From Macrotis lagotis (Eukaryota; Chordata; Mammalia; Peramelemorphia; Peramelidae), in contig NC_133663.1 in the NCBI RefSeq assembly GCF_037893015.1, positions 226,149,199 to 226,213,198 on the forward strand: DNA of 64,000 nt. The letters are read 5' to 3'. Positions 9,513 through 20,439 of this stretch are shown here, piece after piece. The stretch's first letter is position 1. Every line of letters starts with the position of its first letter. The notes under the pieces are model-generated. The model was given only the letters and a program-made list of their open reading frames with translations. It was not told the DNA's origin and did not search any database. A program made the position numbers and the translations under genes.

Positions 9513-10364
9513 TTTAAAGAATTTAGGCTCTCTAGTAGAAGATATTATACCAAAAAAAAAGAGAGAGAGTTGAAAAAGTGGGTAGGGATGGGAAAAGCCA
9601 AGAAGGGTATCCATATTGAAGTCTATAAAATCAATAACAGAGCTGGGAAGAGAATGAAGTTTGACCACCCTATGATCCTCCACAAAATAGAAGCCCAAGG
9701 AGGAACTCACCAATGAGAGAAAAGAGCAGGCATGACAGAGGAATGTGCTAGGGTGAGAAGATCATAGAAAAAGATGGGTATTCCAGGGTGAGGAAACATC
9801 AGATGAGACAGCAGCTGAGACATGTGGCAAAATCCAGAAAGTCAAAAGATCTTAGAAAGGAATAAATATTGGATAGAAGGAAAAAGGAAAAAGAAGGGGA
9901 AAAAAGTGATTTGAATGATTTTTTTAAAAGCAATCCCAATAACTAGATATATGTAAAAAAGGGTTGAACCTGAAATGCTTTTAAAAAAGCAAATGGGAAT
10001 TTTAAAGAAAAATTTCAATCCACAAGATGGGGATGGGGGTGGGGGAAAGACCAGAGTGAATTTGTCTCTCTTCTTGTTCCATTCCTTATCAGTAAAGAAG
10101 TTTTGTAGAAATGCAAAAATGAAGAAGGCATGACCTGTGTTGAACTAGGGAGAGGAACAGGCCCAAGAGACCCAGTCAAGGGAGCAACATGGGTATATAC
10201 TACAGAAAAAAAAAATATTGGAAATCTATAATACTGGAGTTTCTCCAACAAGAGGAGCTGTTAAAGTTGGCTGGTGGTTTCTATGAAGACAAGAAAGTAC
10301 ATGTACAATATGTCCTAATGAGATGGAATAAAATATACTGGATGATAGTTCATTTAAGTCCTTA

Positions 10365-10500
10365 GAATTGGTCACAAGCCCAAAGAATATTGACTTGAAG
10401 AGTGCCTGCTAGTAGAATGCCCCTAGGGTCTGTTCCTTTCAAAGTTTTTATCAGTAACTTAAATGAAGAGATAGATAACATGCCTTTCAAACTTCATCCT
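10365..10500 (+). repeat. L3/CR1-type LINE fragment
   Basis: 'gtctgttcctttcaaag', 'tttttatcagtaacttaaat' and 'gaagagatagata' resemble the CR1 reverse-transcriptase segment encoding '...F..FI.DL.E'. A further CR1-like piece ('cttcagtttgctgatagcac') occurs at about 11183-11205. Highly diverged. Confidence 0.45.
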
Positions 10501-11839
10501 TTTACTTATTGACTAACATAATCAAACACCACTGCCCAGATGTTTGAGTTCTTTTTTTTTTAGCATTTTATTCAGACTTGTCAAAGTTTCTGAATGGTGT
10601 AATGATAAGTACAATATAAATGTTGAATGAAGGTTACAAAATTAATGACAGCTGTATTGTCTATTTGCCTATGGAGAGCATTATTTCCAAATCTCTTGCA
10701 ACCCAATTCTGTGGATTCATCCAACCATGATTTCTGGCTGTTTGTCTTCTCTTCCTCCCTTACCTACTTTGGGACTTTGTTATCTTCTCTCTCCCTTCTC
10801 TTTACCCAAACATACAAGTTTACACATTGGATGGGGAAGGAATTTATGCTTAGGACTGTTCTGAAAAAAAAACAATAGAATCTCATACATAATTTAAATT
10901 ACTTAAGATTCTAGAGGAGCCTGAATCCAACAAATGGTACTCTTTCTCCTGCAAGCACTGTCTAATTCCCAATTAAATGCCACACAGTTGCTAAAGTACA
11001 TAAAATAAGAAAACTCAAAGTTTTTCAGTCTGACATTGCTGTACACAGGTTTCCTGCTAATCTACATGACATGGTATTATATTGCTGGGATAAAAGGGCA
11101 GTTCACAAAATGTCTTGTATATTAAATAATATGCCTCCTTATTCGATGCTCTTCAGTTGGTAACATGGAAGAAACTTGTACTAACTTTCTTCAGTTTGCT
11201 GATAGCACCAAACAAAACAAGACAACAAAAGCAATAAACAATGCTGAGCATGGAAACAGTAATGCTAGTATGCTACTTGGGACAGATGAATAATTCTAAA
11301 ATTTGTAGTGGTTTGCAAAACCTCAACCCAAGAGAGATTTGATACTTTCTGAAATTGGCCCATGTATCACTTGAGGACAGAGTAGTCAAACAAATAATTA
11401 CATAACTAAGTGAATTTCTAGAACTCCTTTACTTATTACCAACAAAGTTTAGCACAGGTTAAAAAGAATAATTGAGTTTAGGTATTACATTAGGTATACA
11501 ATAGAATAAAAGGTTAAACTAGTTCCTGCCCTCAAAGAATTCACATTTTAATGGAGGAGAAAAATAGGGATGAACCTTTAATTTCACTGATTTAAGGAAC
11601 TACTAATGGAGGTTAGAGTCCCTTACATAGGATCACATAACCAGATTTCATCTTACTAGTTTCAAGGCTGCCTTTATATCCACTATGCTACAGCTGCCTC
11701 TGGGGAAGATAGCATCAAATTAATTAAATGTATACTCTATAAAGTAGAATGGAAGAGTAAAAATGGAAAGAAATCTCAAAAGGGGAAGCTCTAGTAGGCA
11801 AGGAGAGTTGGAACACCTTATAAGGGGATTTGTATTAGC

Positions 11840-11975
11840 AGACAGAGACAGTAGATATAGCATATAGAGAGCTGACCTCAGAGTCAAGAAGACTGGGGTT
11901 TCAGTCCTACTTCTAACACATATTGGCCCTGTAGTGCAGAATAGGTCTTTTAACCTTTTAGTGTCCCAGGCAACT
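11840..11975 (+). repeat. MIR/CORE-SINE fragment
   Basis: 'gagctgacctcagagtcaag', 'gggtttcagtcctacttct' and 'taggtcttttaacctttt' follow the usual SINE order in diverged form. Confidence 0.5.
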
Positions 11976-11997
11976 ATCTAATTAGTACTTTATTTTG

Positions 11998-12442
11998 AAT
12001 ATGACTTTTATTGCATTGTGATCTGAGAAAGATGTATTCACTATTTCTGCCTTTCTGCAGTTGATCATTAGGTTTTTATGTCCTAGTACATGGTCAATTT
12101 TTGTATAAGTTCCATGTACTGCAGATAAAAAGGTATATTCCTTTCTATCCCCATTCAGTTTCCTCCATAAGTCTACCATATCTAATTTTTCTAACAATCT
12201 ATTTACCTCCTTAACTTCTTTCTTGTTTATTTTATGATTCGATTTATCTAGATCTGATAGCGGGAGGTTGATGTCTCCCATTAGTAGAGTTTTGCTGTCT
12301 ATGTCTTCCTGTAGTTCTTTCAGCTTCTCCTCTAAGAATTTGGGTGCTGTCCCACTGGGTGCATATATATTCAGTATTGTAATGACTTTATTGTCTATGG
12401 TACCTTTTAGGAGGATAAAGTTTTCTTCCTTATCTCTTTTAA
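11998..12442 (-). repeat. L1 ORF2 endonuclease fragment flanked by a direct repeat
   Basis: The minus strand reads as an open L1 endonuclease C-terminal half: 'KRDKEENFILLKGTI', 'ILNIYAPSGTAPKFLE', 'GDINLPLSDLDKSN', 'IDHVLGHKN' and 'TSFSDHNAIKVIF'. These correspond to the GDFN-, DH- and SDH-containing motifs of the L1 APE-type endonuclease. The open frame covers about 160 codons including flank. The 14-bp direct repeat 'agtactttattttg' flanks it at 11984-11997 and 12443-12456. It has no L1 3' UTR and no poly(A) tail, which is unusual. It is not a host gene and lacks the rest of ORF2. Confidence 0.85.
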
Positions 12443-12508
12443 AGTACTTTATTTTGTAAAGCAAGTGCAATTTTCTTTTTGTTGAGGAAGTTTCCTAGGC
12501 CTAGTTAG

Positions 12509-12625
12509 GGCTAGATAGATAGCTCAGTAGATGGAGCATTGGGTCAGGAGTTAGGTAGACCTAAATTCAAATCCAGTAGCAGACACAAGCCAACTGTATG
12601 ACCTTGGGCAAGTAATAAAGAACAG
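12509..12625 (+). repeat. tRNA-derived marsupial SINE, diverged
   Basis: 'agatagctcagtagatggag' is a tRNA-like head with an A box. It is followed by 'taaattcaaatccagtagc' and 'atgaccttgggcaagtaat'. The tail is lost. Confidence 0.7.
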
Positions 12626-12953
12626 ACATTTTAAATGTGCTTAACAAACTAATTGACCATCATAAAACACTAACATTAGTGCTTCCTGAATCTCACTTGA
12701 CTCTCATGGACAGTTTTCAAACTTGAAAATATCTTAGTTCTTTTTAACTCATGCTGCACCTCTCCTTAATCCTTTGGTCACTGGTCAAAATGAAAAACTT
12801 AGTCAAATTCAATTACCTTACCTGTTACTGGATTGAATTCTTATAAGAAATGAAAGAATGAATTCCTCACTGGTATACTCTAATTACTAAGTAGGAAGTG
12901 TAACATCTAACTACAAAAGTACTATCTAAGTTTTTCTTCAAACACTAAACATG

Positions 12954-13102
12954 GGGGCAGCTAGGTGGTGTAGTGGATAAAGCACCAGCACTGGAGTCAG
13001 GAGTACCTGGGTTCAAATAATTACCTAGCTGTGTGGCCTTGGGCAAGCCACTTAACCCCATTTGCCTTGCAAAAACCTAAAAAAAAAACCAAACAAAAAA
13101 AC
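12954..13102 (+). repeat. Marsupial SINE with internal deletion and TSD
   Basis: The young SINE family, starting 'ggggcagctaggtggtgtag'. Right after the B box 'gggttcaaat' it jumps to 'aattacctagctgtgtggcc', so about 20 bases of the consensus are missing. Direct repeats 'cactaaacatg' at 12943-12953 and 13103-13113. Confidence 0.9.
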
Positions 13103-13264
13103 CACTAAACATGAAGGACACCAACAACCACTTGCTTGAAAGAAAATCAAAAGGTAATATTCACAATCCAATACATTTGAATTACTAAAATGCTGCTTTA
13201 TGTTTGAATAAATATTTGAGCAATGCTAATAGCCCCATCCTCACATTTTGCTAGTTCATCATTC

Positions 13265-14000
13265 CATTTTCTTTCTTGCTTTGTTTTAAACATGTTTTTA
13301 TTGATTTGTTATTATAACCAAGATCTTTCCCAGTATCCCTCTCTATCCCTCTCAGAAAGGCATTCCATATGTCAAATAGTATTTTTAAAGGAAAAAAAGT
13401 TTAAAAGAGGAGAAAATTAGCATAACTGATCAATACATTAACAATAAATACCACTTGTGGACCTCCTACCTCTACAAAATGAAAAGTTGTGGAGTATCAA
13501 TTCCTATCTCTTCTTTTAAGCAATTTGTGTTCTTTATAATTTTACAAATTTACTTTTGATTTTTATTATTATTATTATTATTATTTGGTTTTTTGCAAGG
13601 CAATAGGGTTAGGTGACTTGTCCAAGATCATACAGCTAGTAACTATCCAGTAACTGAAGTCAAAGTTGAACTCAAATCTTCCTGACTCCAGGACCAGTTC
13701 TCCATTCACTGTGCCATCTAGTTGCCTTTATAACAATTCTTTGTTGAATTCACTATGTATATTGTTTTCTTGGTTCTGATTATCTCATTCTGAATCAGCC
13801 CATGGAGATCTTTCGATACCTCTCTGCATCATTTCTCAATTTTTTACAGTATGGTTAATATTCCATGACAATCATTTACCACAATTGCTTATCCACTCCC
13901 TAATTGTGGACATTTACTTTGTTTATAATTCTTTGATATCATTAAAAGTACAGCTATAAATATTTTGGCATAAATTAAGAGTTTCTTCTTAATGGTCTCT
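13265..14000 (-). repeat. Old L1 3' region
   Basis: The plus strand carries the reverse complement of the L1 ORF2 C-terminal/3' segment: 'cttggttctgattatctcat', 'gtatggttaatattccatga', 'cacaattgcttatccactcc' and 'acagctataaatattttgg'. It is diverged and interrupted by a SINE at about 13585-13727. Confidence 0.6.
13585..13727 (-). repeat. tRNA-derived marsupial SINE
   Basis: 'ggttttttgcaaggcaatag', 'gacttgtccaagatcataca', 'gaactcaaatcttcctgact' and 'catctagttgcc' give a full-length reverse copy. It sits next to a TTA repeat (about 13567-13584) and inside an old L1. Confidence 0.8.
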
Positions 14001-14606
14001 TTTGAGAATAAAAATTTGAGTTGTCATCCTGCCAGATGTTTTTGACTCTATATACTACATATATTGTCTTTGTATATTTAAAACTCCTAGAAGATATTGC
14101 CAATCCCCCCTAATTATTAGTGTCTTCCCAAATTAAATTGTCTTTCATCTACTCCATATATCTTGTATATTCCTAGTTATCCATAATGTCTGCCCCATTT
14201 GAATACCATGCTGCCAGATTATGATTATTTTGATACAAACTTTTAATTCACTATGGCAAAAGTTTATATTAGGACCTGGGAGTCAAATCTATCAGCCTAG
14301 GTATATCTCAGGAAAGACGAATGGATTTTATGATTTTAAATACAGCAAATAGTCATAATGCTTTGGGGAAATGTAGTAAAATACATATAGGCATCATCCT
14401 AGATTTGTTCCTTGTGGTTTTCAGCTATATTTCCATGATTTATCTATGAGTTTTTCCTTTAACTCATACCAAGAATACTTCATTACAGTAAGGAGAACAA
14501 AACCAAGTCTATTAATTATCCATCATAATTGCCAGGATACATATATGCTCATTAAATTATATACATATATCATATTGGGACATTCATGATCACTTAGGGT
14601 ATTCTT

Positions 14607-14780
14607 TTTTTTTTAGGTTTTTGCACAGCAATGGGGTTAAGTGGCTTGCCCAAGACCACACAATTAGGTAATTATTAAGTGTCTGAGACCAGATTTGAAC
14701 TCAGGTACTCCTGACTCCAGGACCAGTGCTCTATCCACTGCACCACCTGGCCACCCCACTGTGCCACCTAGCTGCACCCT
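14607..14780 (-). repeat. Marsupial SINE with duplicated head and TSD
   Basis: Reverse copy of the young SINE, bounded by 'cttagggtattctt' at 14593-14606 and 14781-14794. Its 5' end (right side) carries the head twice: 'gcaccacctggccacccc' is followed directly by 'actgtgccacctagctgc'. The extra head makes the element about 25 bases longer than its relatives. Confidence 0.9.
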
Positions 14781-15299
14781 CTTAGGGTATTCTTAAGATC
14801 ACATTTTGCCATTTGGTATTTGGCATGCCATGTAACCAGTTGAGATGTGAAAGGCTTTTATACCCTTCAAGTCATTTATCACTGGGGCAGATGGGGAGCA
14901 GAGAAAAACACTGAAGCATGATTGATGAGATTTTTTTTTCCTCTGACACTACATACAGAACAAACCCAACACAATATTAAGTGAGAGAAATCACAATTCT
15001 AGCAAGGTGACTGTGAGAAAGGTTAGTTAGTATAAATTCAAGCAAAGACCCTGAAAGAATTATAGACATAGCTACTGTTTTCTCTATTTACAAATGACCT
15101 TGACAATGGCAGTCATTTGCTTGAAGGACCATAGTTGAAACTCAGGGGTTCTTAACCAGGGTCCCATAAACTTGTTTGCTTTTTTTTAAAGAAATACATT
15201 GATAAACTTTACAATAAATTCTGTTTCCTTCATAATCCTATATATTTTATTTTATATAGTTCAAAAAAATTCATCCAAGATAGTGTCCATAGGCTTTGC

Positions 15300-15670
15300 C
15301 AGACTGCTATGAAAAGAGGTGAAGTTAGGCTTCATATAAGGAAAACCTGGGGCAGCTAGGTGGCAAAGTGGATAGAGCACCATCCTTGAAGTCAGGCAGA
15401 CCTGAGTTCAAATGCAGCCTCAGACATGTAATAATTACCTAGCTCTGTGACCTTGGGCAAGTCATTTAACCCTATTGCCTTACAATAAATTAAATAAACA
15501 TATAAGGAAAACCTTCTTAAAAATTAAAAATCTAAAATGGGAATGAGCTACCTTGGGAGACAGTGGTTTTTCTCCTTAATGGAAGTCTGTTCATTGAATG
15601 ACCATTTGTAGGCACTGATTGGAATAAGATGAATTTTGAAATCCCATCCAACTCTGGGATTCTATGAATG
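15300..15670 (+). repeat. L3/CR1-type LINE 3' region split by a SINE
   Basis: Left part 'gaagttaggcttcatataag', right part 'aaaatgggaatgagctacct', 'ccatccaactctgggattct' and 'atga' follow the conserved CR1/L3 3' region, including the 'ggattctatga' terminus typical of CR1 clades. A SINE (15349-15498) is inserted in its middle. Confidence 0.65.
15349..15498 (+). repeat. Marsupial SINE with TSD inside L3/CR1
   Basis: Starts 'ggggcagctaggtggcaaag', carries 'gagttcaaatgcagcc' and ends in 'attgccttacaataaatt'. The 16-bp duplication 'catataaggaaaacct' lies at 15333-15348 and 15499-15514. Confidence 0.92.
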
Positions 15671-15949
15671 AACTTTTTTACTCTTGGAGAACAGAGTAGT
15701 CTTAGGTGCCTTAGGCACCTACCCCAAAAGGTCTGCATTGACATCTTTTTTTGTCCTGATTTCAACAGCTAACTTGCCCCTCCCTACCTAAGAGCTAAAA
15801 CTACTCTGCTTAATAATCCCAGACTGGAACATAAACAGAGATTAAGAACTACTGAACTCAATGGTCTCTTCAAACACCTCGAGAGCTAGAACTGTGTATC
15901 TATGCTTTATGATCTTACAACAGAAGGAATTGGGAGATGAAAGTTTTAA

Positions 15950-16065
15950 TTTGTAAATGACCATCTTATCCCCCCTCATTCTAGATGGAAATTCTGAGGG
16001 CTAAGAATATTGTGATTTGGCTAAGGTCACCCAGGTAACTAAGCAGTAAAGGAAGGATTAATATA
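15950..16065 (-). repeat. MIR fragment
   Basis: 'attctagatggaaattctga' and 'gatttggctaaggtcaccca' are the reverse complement of the MIR core. Diverged. Confidence 0.45.
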
Positions 16066-16621
16066 ACCCTTAATTTACATAAATTAAAATATGCTTACCT
16101 CGTGGTGATGTGAAGGATAAAAAAGACAGGAGGGAATCTGATCCTCTATCTTCATTTCTATATCCATGATTTACATATAACAAGCTATTAGGAAATAGAG
16201 TCTCCCCATATAAGAACAGCTTTGTGATGGAAATTCTTATTATAATTATTAATTGAAATAGTAACATTAAAAGGGACTGGGCCTGTGGTTCCATTCAAAA
16301 TGAGGACTTTAGAAGAGGAAACTATGGCTCCCAATGTAGCTCTACCTTCTCCAGTACATGAAGTCTTAGAGAATAAATTTCTTATTTGGATTCACAAAAT
16401 CTCTACCAGATCTTCCTGACTTTAAGACTAACTACTATGTTAAGTAACTATGTAACTACTATGCTATCCCCACTATACAGGCAATATGTTCCAAGGGCGA
16501 GCTTGATGGAATTAGTTCATTACAGGCTTGAAGATTAAATTTTCAGTGAACATTGTCAGTTTTGCCATGCAAATTTGCAAACACTACAAAGTTGGACTTG
16601 ATCTATTGTTTTGTTGATTGC

Positions 16622-16699
16622 CTCTCCAAAAAGTAGGACATACTTTTAAGTGTAATTAACAAAAATTAAACTTAAAAGTATGTCCTACTTTTTGGAGAG
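16622..16699. repeat. 78-bp near-perfect hairpin (MITE-like)
   Basis: The left arm 16622-16651 (begins 'ctctccaaaaagtagg') and right arm 16670-16699 (ends 'cctactttttggagag') are exact reverse complements over 30 bases. They are separated by 18 bases, of which 5 more can pair ('taatt'/'aatta'). The size and structure resemble short mariner-type MITEs such as human MADE1, but I do not recognise the family and see no convincing target duplication next to it. Confidence 0.85.
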
Positions 16700-17070
16700 C
16701 TTGCTATAAAAAAAAATCTGCTCCCCATAATACTAAATATAAAGGAATGATAGTGAGGTGGCAACTTGTCTCTCAACCATTCCCTAGAGGCCTTTCTATC
16801 TGAATCCCATAAAAAAGGAGTAGGATAACAACAACAATAATAGCTCATGTTTATAAAAATCCTGCCATGTAAAATCAGAGCTCAACTATAATTTAAAGCA
16901 ATTCCTGATGGAAAGTTTGCAGTGTAACAATGATCTCTCTCTGAGATGTACTTCAGTCAGTTATTAGTGCCCCAATAAGTCAGTTGAAAAAAGAGAATTC
17001 TTTCCAAAAGCCCAAATGATTGCCTAAAGTATTTTATTTATTTGTTTGTTTTATTTGTTTATTTATTTAT

Positions 17071-17218
17071 TTTAGGTTTTTGCAAGGCAAATGGGGTTAA
17101 GTGGCTTGCCCAAGGCCACACAACTAGGTAATTATTAAGTGTCTGAGACCGGATTTGAACCCAGGTACTCCTGACTCCAGGGCTGGTGCTTTATTTACTG
17201 CACCACCTAGCCACCTTA
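17071..17218 (-). repeat. tRNA-derived marsupial SINE
   Basis: Reverse copy: 'aggtttttgcaaggcaaatg', 'aagtggcttgcccaaggcca', 'gtgtctgagaccggatttga' and 'gcaccacctagccacc'. A TTTA-rich run (about 17033-17070) adjoins its 3' end. Confidence 0.9.
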
Positions 17219-17319
17219 AAAGAGGCCATTCTTTACCTCATTTCTTGCCTAGCCTTACCTAGCAAATAAACATTGCTTCAGACAAACATACCTGAAAACT
17301 ACCTTAGACCCATTACATC

Positions 17320-17500
17320 TAGGGTCATCTCCAGTCATCCTGATCTATGTCTTGCTTTATTTCTTGCCATTGAACCCAGTAGGTTCTGAAGGGGAGAGGC
17401 TGGTGACTTTGCACAACCTGCCTCACCCATTCATTTGCAAAACATGATATCACCTTTCTGCTGTCATTGATCCTCTTTGAGAATGAAGGACAAACAACAA
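17320..17500 (+). repeat. Putative RTE-related SINE
   Basis: Contains 'tcttgccattgaacccagta', 'aggctggtgactttgcaca', 'cctgcctcacccattcattt' and the terminal 'tttgagaatgaaggacaaac' plus 'aacaa'. The same layout recurs at 20.45 kb, 22.2 kb and 53.5 kb. The family name is inferred; the recurrence is seen directly. Confidence 0.65.
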
Positions 17501-17634
17501 ATAAGTGAGTCAACATAACTGATATGAAAATACATTGTGCATGATTGCACATGTATAATCTATATCACATTGCTCACAATCTGAGGGAGGGAGGAAAGAA
17601 AGGAAATCAAAAATTTAAGGTATTAAAGATTGAG

Positions 17635-17765
17635 ACTTGAAAGATAGAATGAGACCCAGTTTTGACAGGTTTTAAAAATCAAACAAGCAGTTTATATTTT
17701 ATTCTAGATGCAATAGGGAGCCAGTGGGGTTTATCGAGCAGGAGACTGACATGGTCAAATTTACA
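17635..17765 (+). repeat. Ancient mammal-wide LINE-type repeat fragment
   Basis: 'cagtttatattttattctag' followed by 'gcaatagggagccagtgggg' and 'gactgacatggtc' is a well-conserved motif run of an old mammalian repeat; exact family not assigned. Confidence 0.5.
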
Positions 17766-18224
17766 AATGAGAAAAAACAATTTCCCATAATTTTTGTATA
17801 TACTTGGATATCGTATCTTCCACATCCAAACCCCACTGTACCAGGCTAACTCTTAAATGGAAGTGATGGTTCATCTTTTGTCTTTGAACCACCTTACATA
17901 TAAGGGGCACTTTAAATATTTTTTTTTCTCGAATTGTGTTGACTCACAAAGGTTAGAATACAAAGCTAGGACTTACAGTTAATTCAATGGATGATAGAAT
18001 TAGAATCCAAAAAAGATATTGACAAGCTTCAAGAGAGATAAATATAAAATCTTTCACTAAGGGTTAAAAAAAATCTGCTGGACAAATACAAAATGGGCAA
18101 GACACAGCAGGCTGTGTGTTCAATATGAATCATTGGTGTGATGTGGCAGCCAGGAAAGTGATTGAAATCCTAGGCTAAATTAAGTTAGGAAAATAGAAGT
18201 GATAATCCTGCTGTGATTGATTAG

Positions 18225-18440
18225 ATTGCATGTGGTGTACTCGGTACAGTTCAGAACACCAAGTTTTAGAAAAAAACAGTAATAAACTGGAAAAAGTCCA
18301 GAGGAAGGCAACCAGGGATAGTGAAAGGTTTCAGCTTCTTGCCATATTAGGATCACTTAAAAGAAACTAATGATGTTGAAATTGAGAAGACTTAAAGGAC
18401 AAATTATAGCTGTCTGCAAGTATTAGGATTGTCAGATGAA
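18225..18440 (+). repeat. L3/CR1-type LINE fragment
   Basis: 'gtccagaggaaggcaaccag', 'ggatagtgaaaggtt' and 'acaaattatagctgtctgca' followed by 'agtatt' match the CR1/L3 3' coding region, also seen at about 60500-60700. Confidence 0.65.
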
Positions 18441-18599
18441 TGAATGGCTGGATGAATTAAAAAACATTTGTTAAAAAATTATATAACAGTGATTATACTG
18501 GAATGCTTTAGATAAGATTCTTTTCCTGGTATGGATTAAAATAGATGAATGTTAAAGTCCTTTCCACATTTCTAAAGGCACTCAAGAGATCATTTTTCA

Positions 18600-18870
18600 A
18601 GATATATTAAAGAAGGAAGATCCTAGAAGAATGGAAAAGATCACAAGTATTTTAATCCTCTCCCAAAAGCCAATTGACCCATATGGCTACTTTCCCATAT
18701 CCATAAAAATGTTATGAGAGTGACCTATTCATGCATAAAGTGTACACTTGAAACAGGGGGAGGGAACAAATGGACTTTGGCAAGCAATTTTCTACAGCAT
18801 ATCACATCTTCAAATGATAAATAGCTTGCCTTTTAAATGGAGAAAGGAGGGACCAGAAGGAGCGAGACAT
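18600..18870 (+). repeat. RTE-type LINE fragment
   Basis: Pieces of translation resemble RTE reverse transcriptase: 'LLSHIHKNVMRVTYSCIK' (compare the usual ISLLSHxYK) and 'EQMDFGKQFSTAYHIF' (compare the usual EQAGFRxxxSTxDHI). Frames are broken. Recognition is by motif order only. Confidence 0.5.
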
Positions 18871-19369
18871 TTCAGGCTCTATTTTATTAATGAATATTTA
18901 AAATTTTTATATGTAATTGAGAAATATTTCTCAAATTAAATTTAAAAATATTTTAAAAATAGCAAATCACATCTTCTAATAGAGTAAGAGTTATTGAGAA
19001 AACTGAGTTCATTATTTATCTTTTTAAAAAGTGTTTGATTAGTAGCCCTAAAAAGGCTCTTTTCAAACTGTGTTCCAAACATATAGTTAAATATAGCAAA
19101 ATCCTGTGGCCAAGAGAAAAATACCTTCTACTCCATCCCTTCTACTCTGCCTCCAACTCAAGTTCAAAGGAAATGGGTTCCTTATTGCCTCTTAGAAAAA
19201 TACAGACTACTTAAGAAGACATTTAAAACTATATTGTCTGCTTTACATATCTTAAGGTGTATATGCGTCCATTATTAGTATCATTATTGAAAATATTTTG
19301 TTGTGTGGTAAGCTGCAATTTAATAGCAATAGCAACATATATAAATCATTGAAAAAAAAACTATCAAAT

Positions 19370-19518
19370 GGTAGCTAGATGGCACAGTGAATAGAGCACC
19401 GGCCTTGGAGTCAGGAGTACCTGGGTTCAAATCCAACCTCAGACACTTAATAATTACTTAGCCGTGTGGCCTTGGGCAAGCCACTTAACCCCATTGCCTT
19501 GAAAAATCTAAAAAAAAA
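19370..19518 (+). repeat. tRNA-derived marsupial SINE
   Basis: 'ggtagctagatggcacagtg', 'gtacctgggttcaaatccaa', 'gtggccttgggcaagccact' and 'ccccattgccttgaaaaatc' plus an A-tail. The short flanking repeat 'ctatcaa' is a weak TSD. Confidence 0.9.
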
Positions 19519-19919
19519 AAGCTATCAAGGGAAGGTACTACCACAAAAGGAGATGTTCCAAGAATGAGGTATAACAGGTAGTCTAAGACCTCATAAGCAC
19601 TTTGCTGAAATACTAAAAGAACCAGAGGATGGATCTTCACCATGTCATAGGTATTCACTGTGGAAGATTTATAGAAATGCATGCACAAGAATCACTCGGG
19701 ATGAGGAGCAGACTTGTATCTACACTGATGAGATAACTGATGGATCCAAGGATCTATGTATAATATGAATTGATTAGACAACTACCATATGTAAGTATTT
19801 CAATAAAGGACTACATTAAAAATTGATCACATTGTTGAATTTTTATCTCAGAACCAAATTTATCTATCAGCAAAAATAATTTATTTCAATAAAGAATTAG
19901 AAGATGATGCTTGCTACAG

Positions 19920-20070
19920 TAGTTTAAAGAATACTGGGTTAGGAATTAAAGGACCTGGGTTTAAATCCTGTCTGCCCATATAATATGGACCAGTTCACTT
20001 AAGTTTTGTGGGGTTTTGTTTCCTCATATGCCAAATGGGAGCCTTCCAACTCTAAACTATAACCCTGAGA
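19920..20070 (+). repeat. MIR
   Basis: 'gacctgggtttaaatcctgt', 'ccagttcacttaagtt' and 'gtttcctcatatgccaaatg' plus 'ggagccttccaactctaaa' follow MIR from core to 3' end. Confidence 0.6.
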
Positions 20071-20194
20071 TACAAAGCATCACAGTACTAAACAATCTCT
20101 CCTGTATCAAGTTTTAAAAAGAAATACTATACAAATATGTATGTGATAGCCATATCACATATTCACATACACACATGCAAATACACATCCACTG

Positions 20195-20238
20195 TGTGTG
20201 TACATGTGTGTGTGTGTGTGTGAGAGAGAGAGGGGGGG
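20195..20238 (+). repeat. TG/GA compound microsatellite
   Basis: A TG run passes directly into GA and then a G run. The short open frame across it is an artefact of the repeat. Confidence 0.9.
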
Positions 20239-20439
20239 GCGATGGGACTCATAAAGCCTTGGGAAAAGGTAATGACTGCTCAGGGGGCACACCTTACCTA
20301 CCTATATCCACCATTTGGGAAGAGGGGAATGGGATTCAGTCTCCTAACTCAGCAAAGGGGAAAACCTGATAAGCCTTCTCTTGAGAAAGGCAACTCTGAA
20401 GTCTTTTAAAGTCTGCAAGAGTGGCGTCCCAGACAAGGC

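Noticed and set aside
9435-9716. 93-codon plus-strand frame
   Set aside because: Starts inside a reverse Mar1 SINE and continues into unrecognised intron DNA; no protein likeness and no splice context.
12509-12600. tRNA-like A and B boxes, here and in every SINE head
   Set aside because: They are tRNA-derived SINE heads; no complete cloverleaf or acceptor stem supports a functional tRNA gene.
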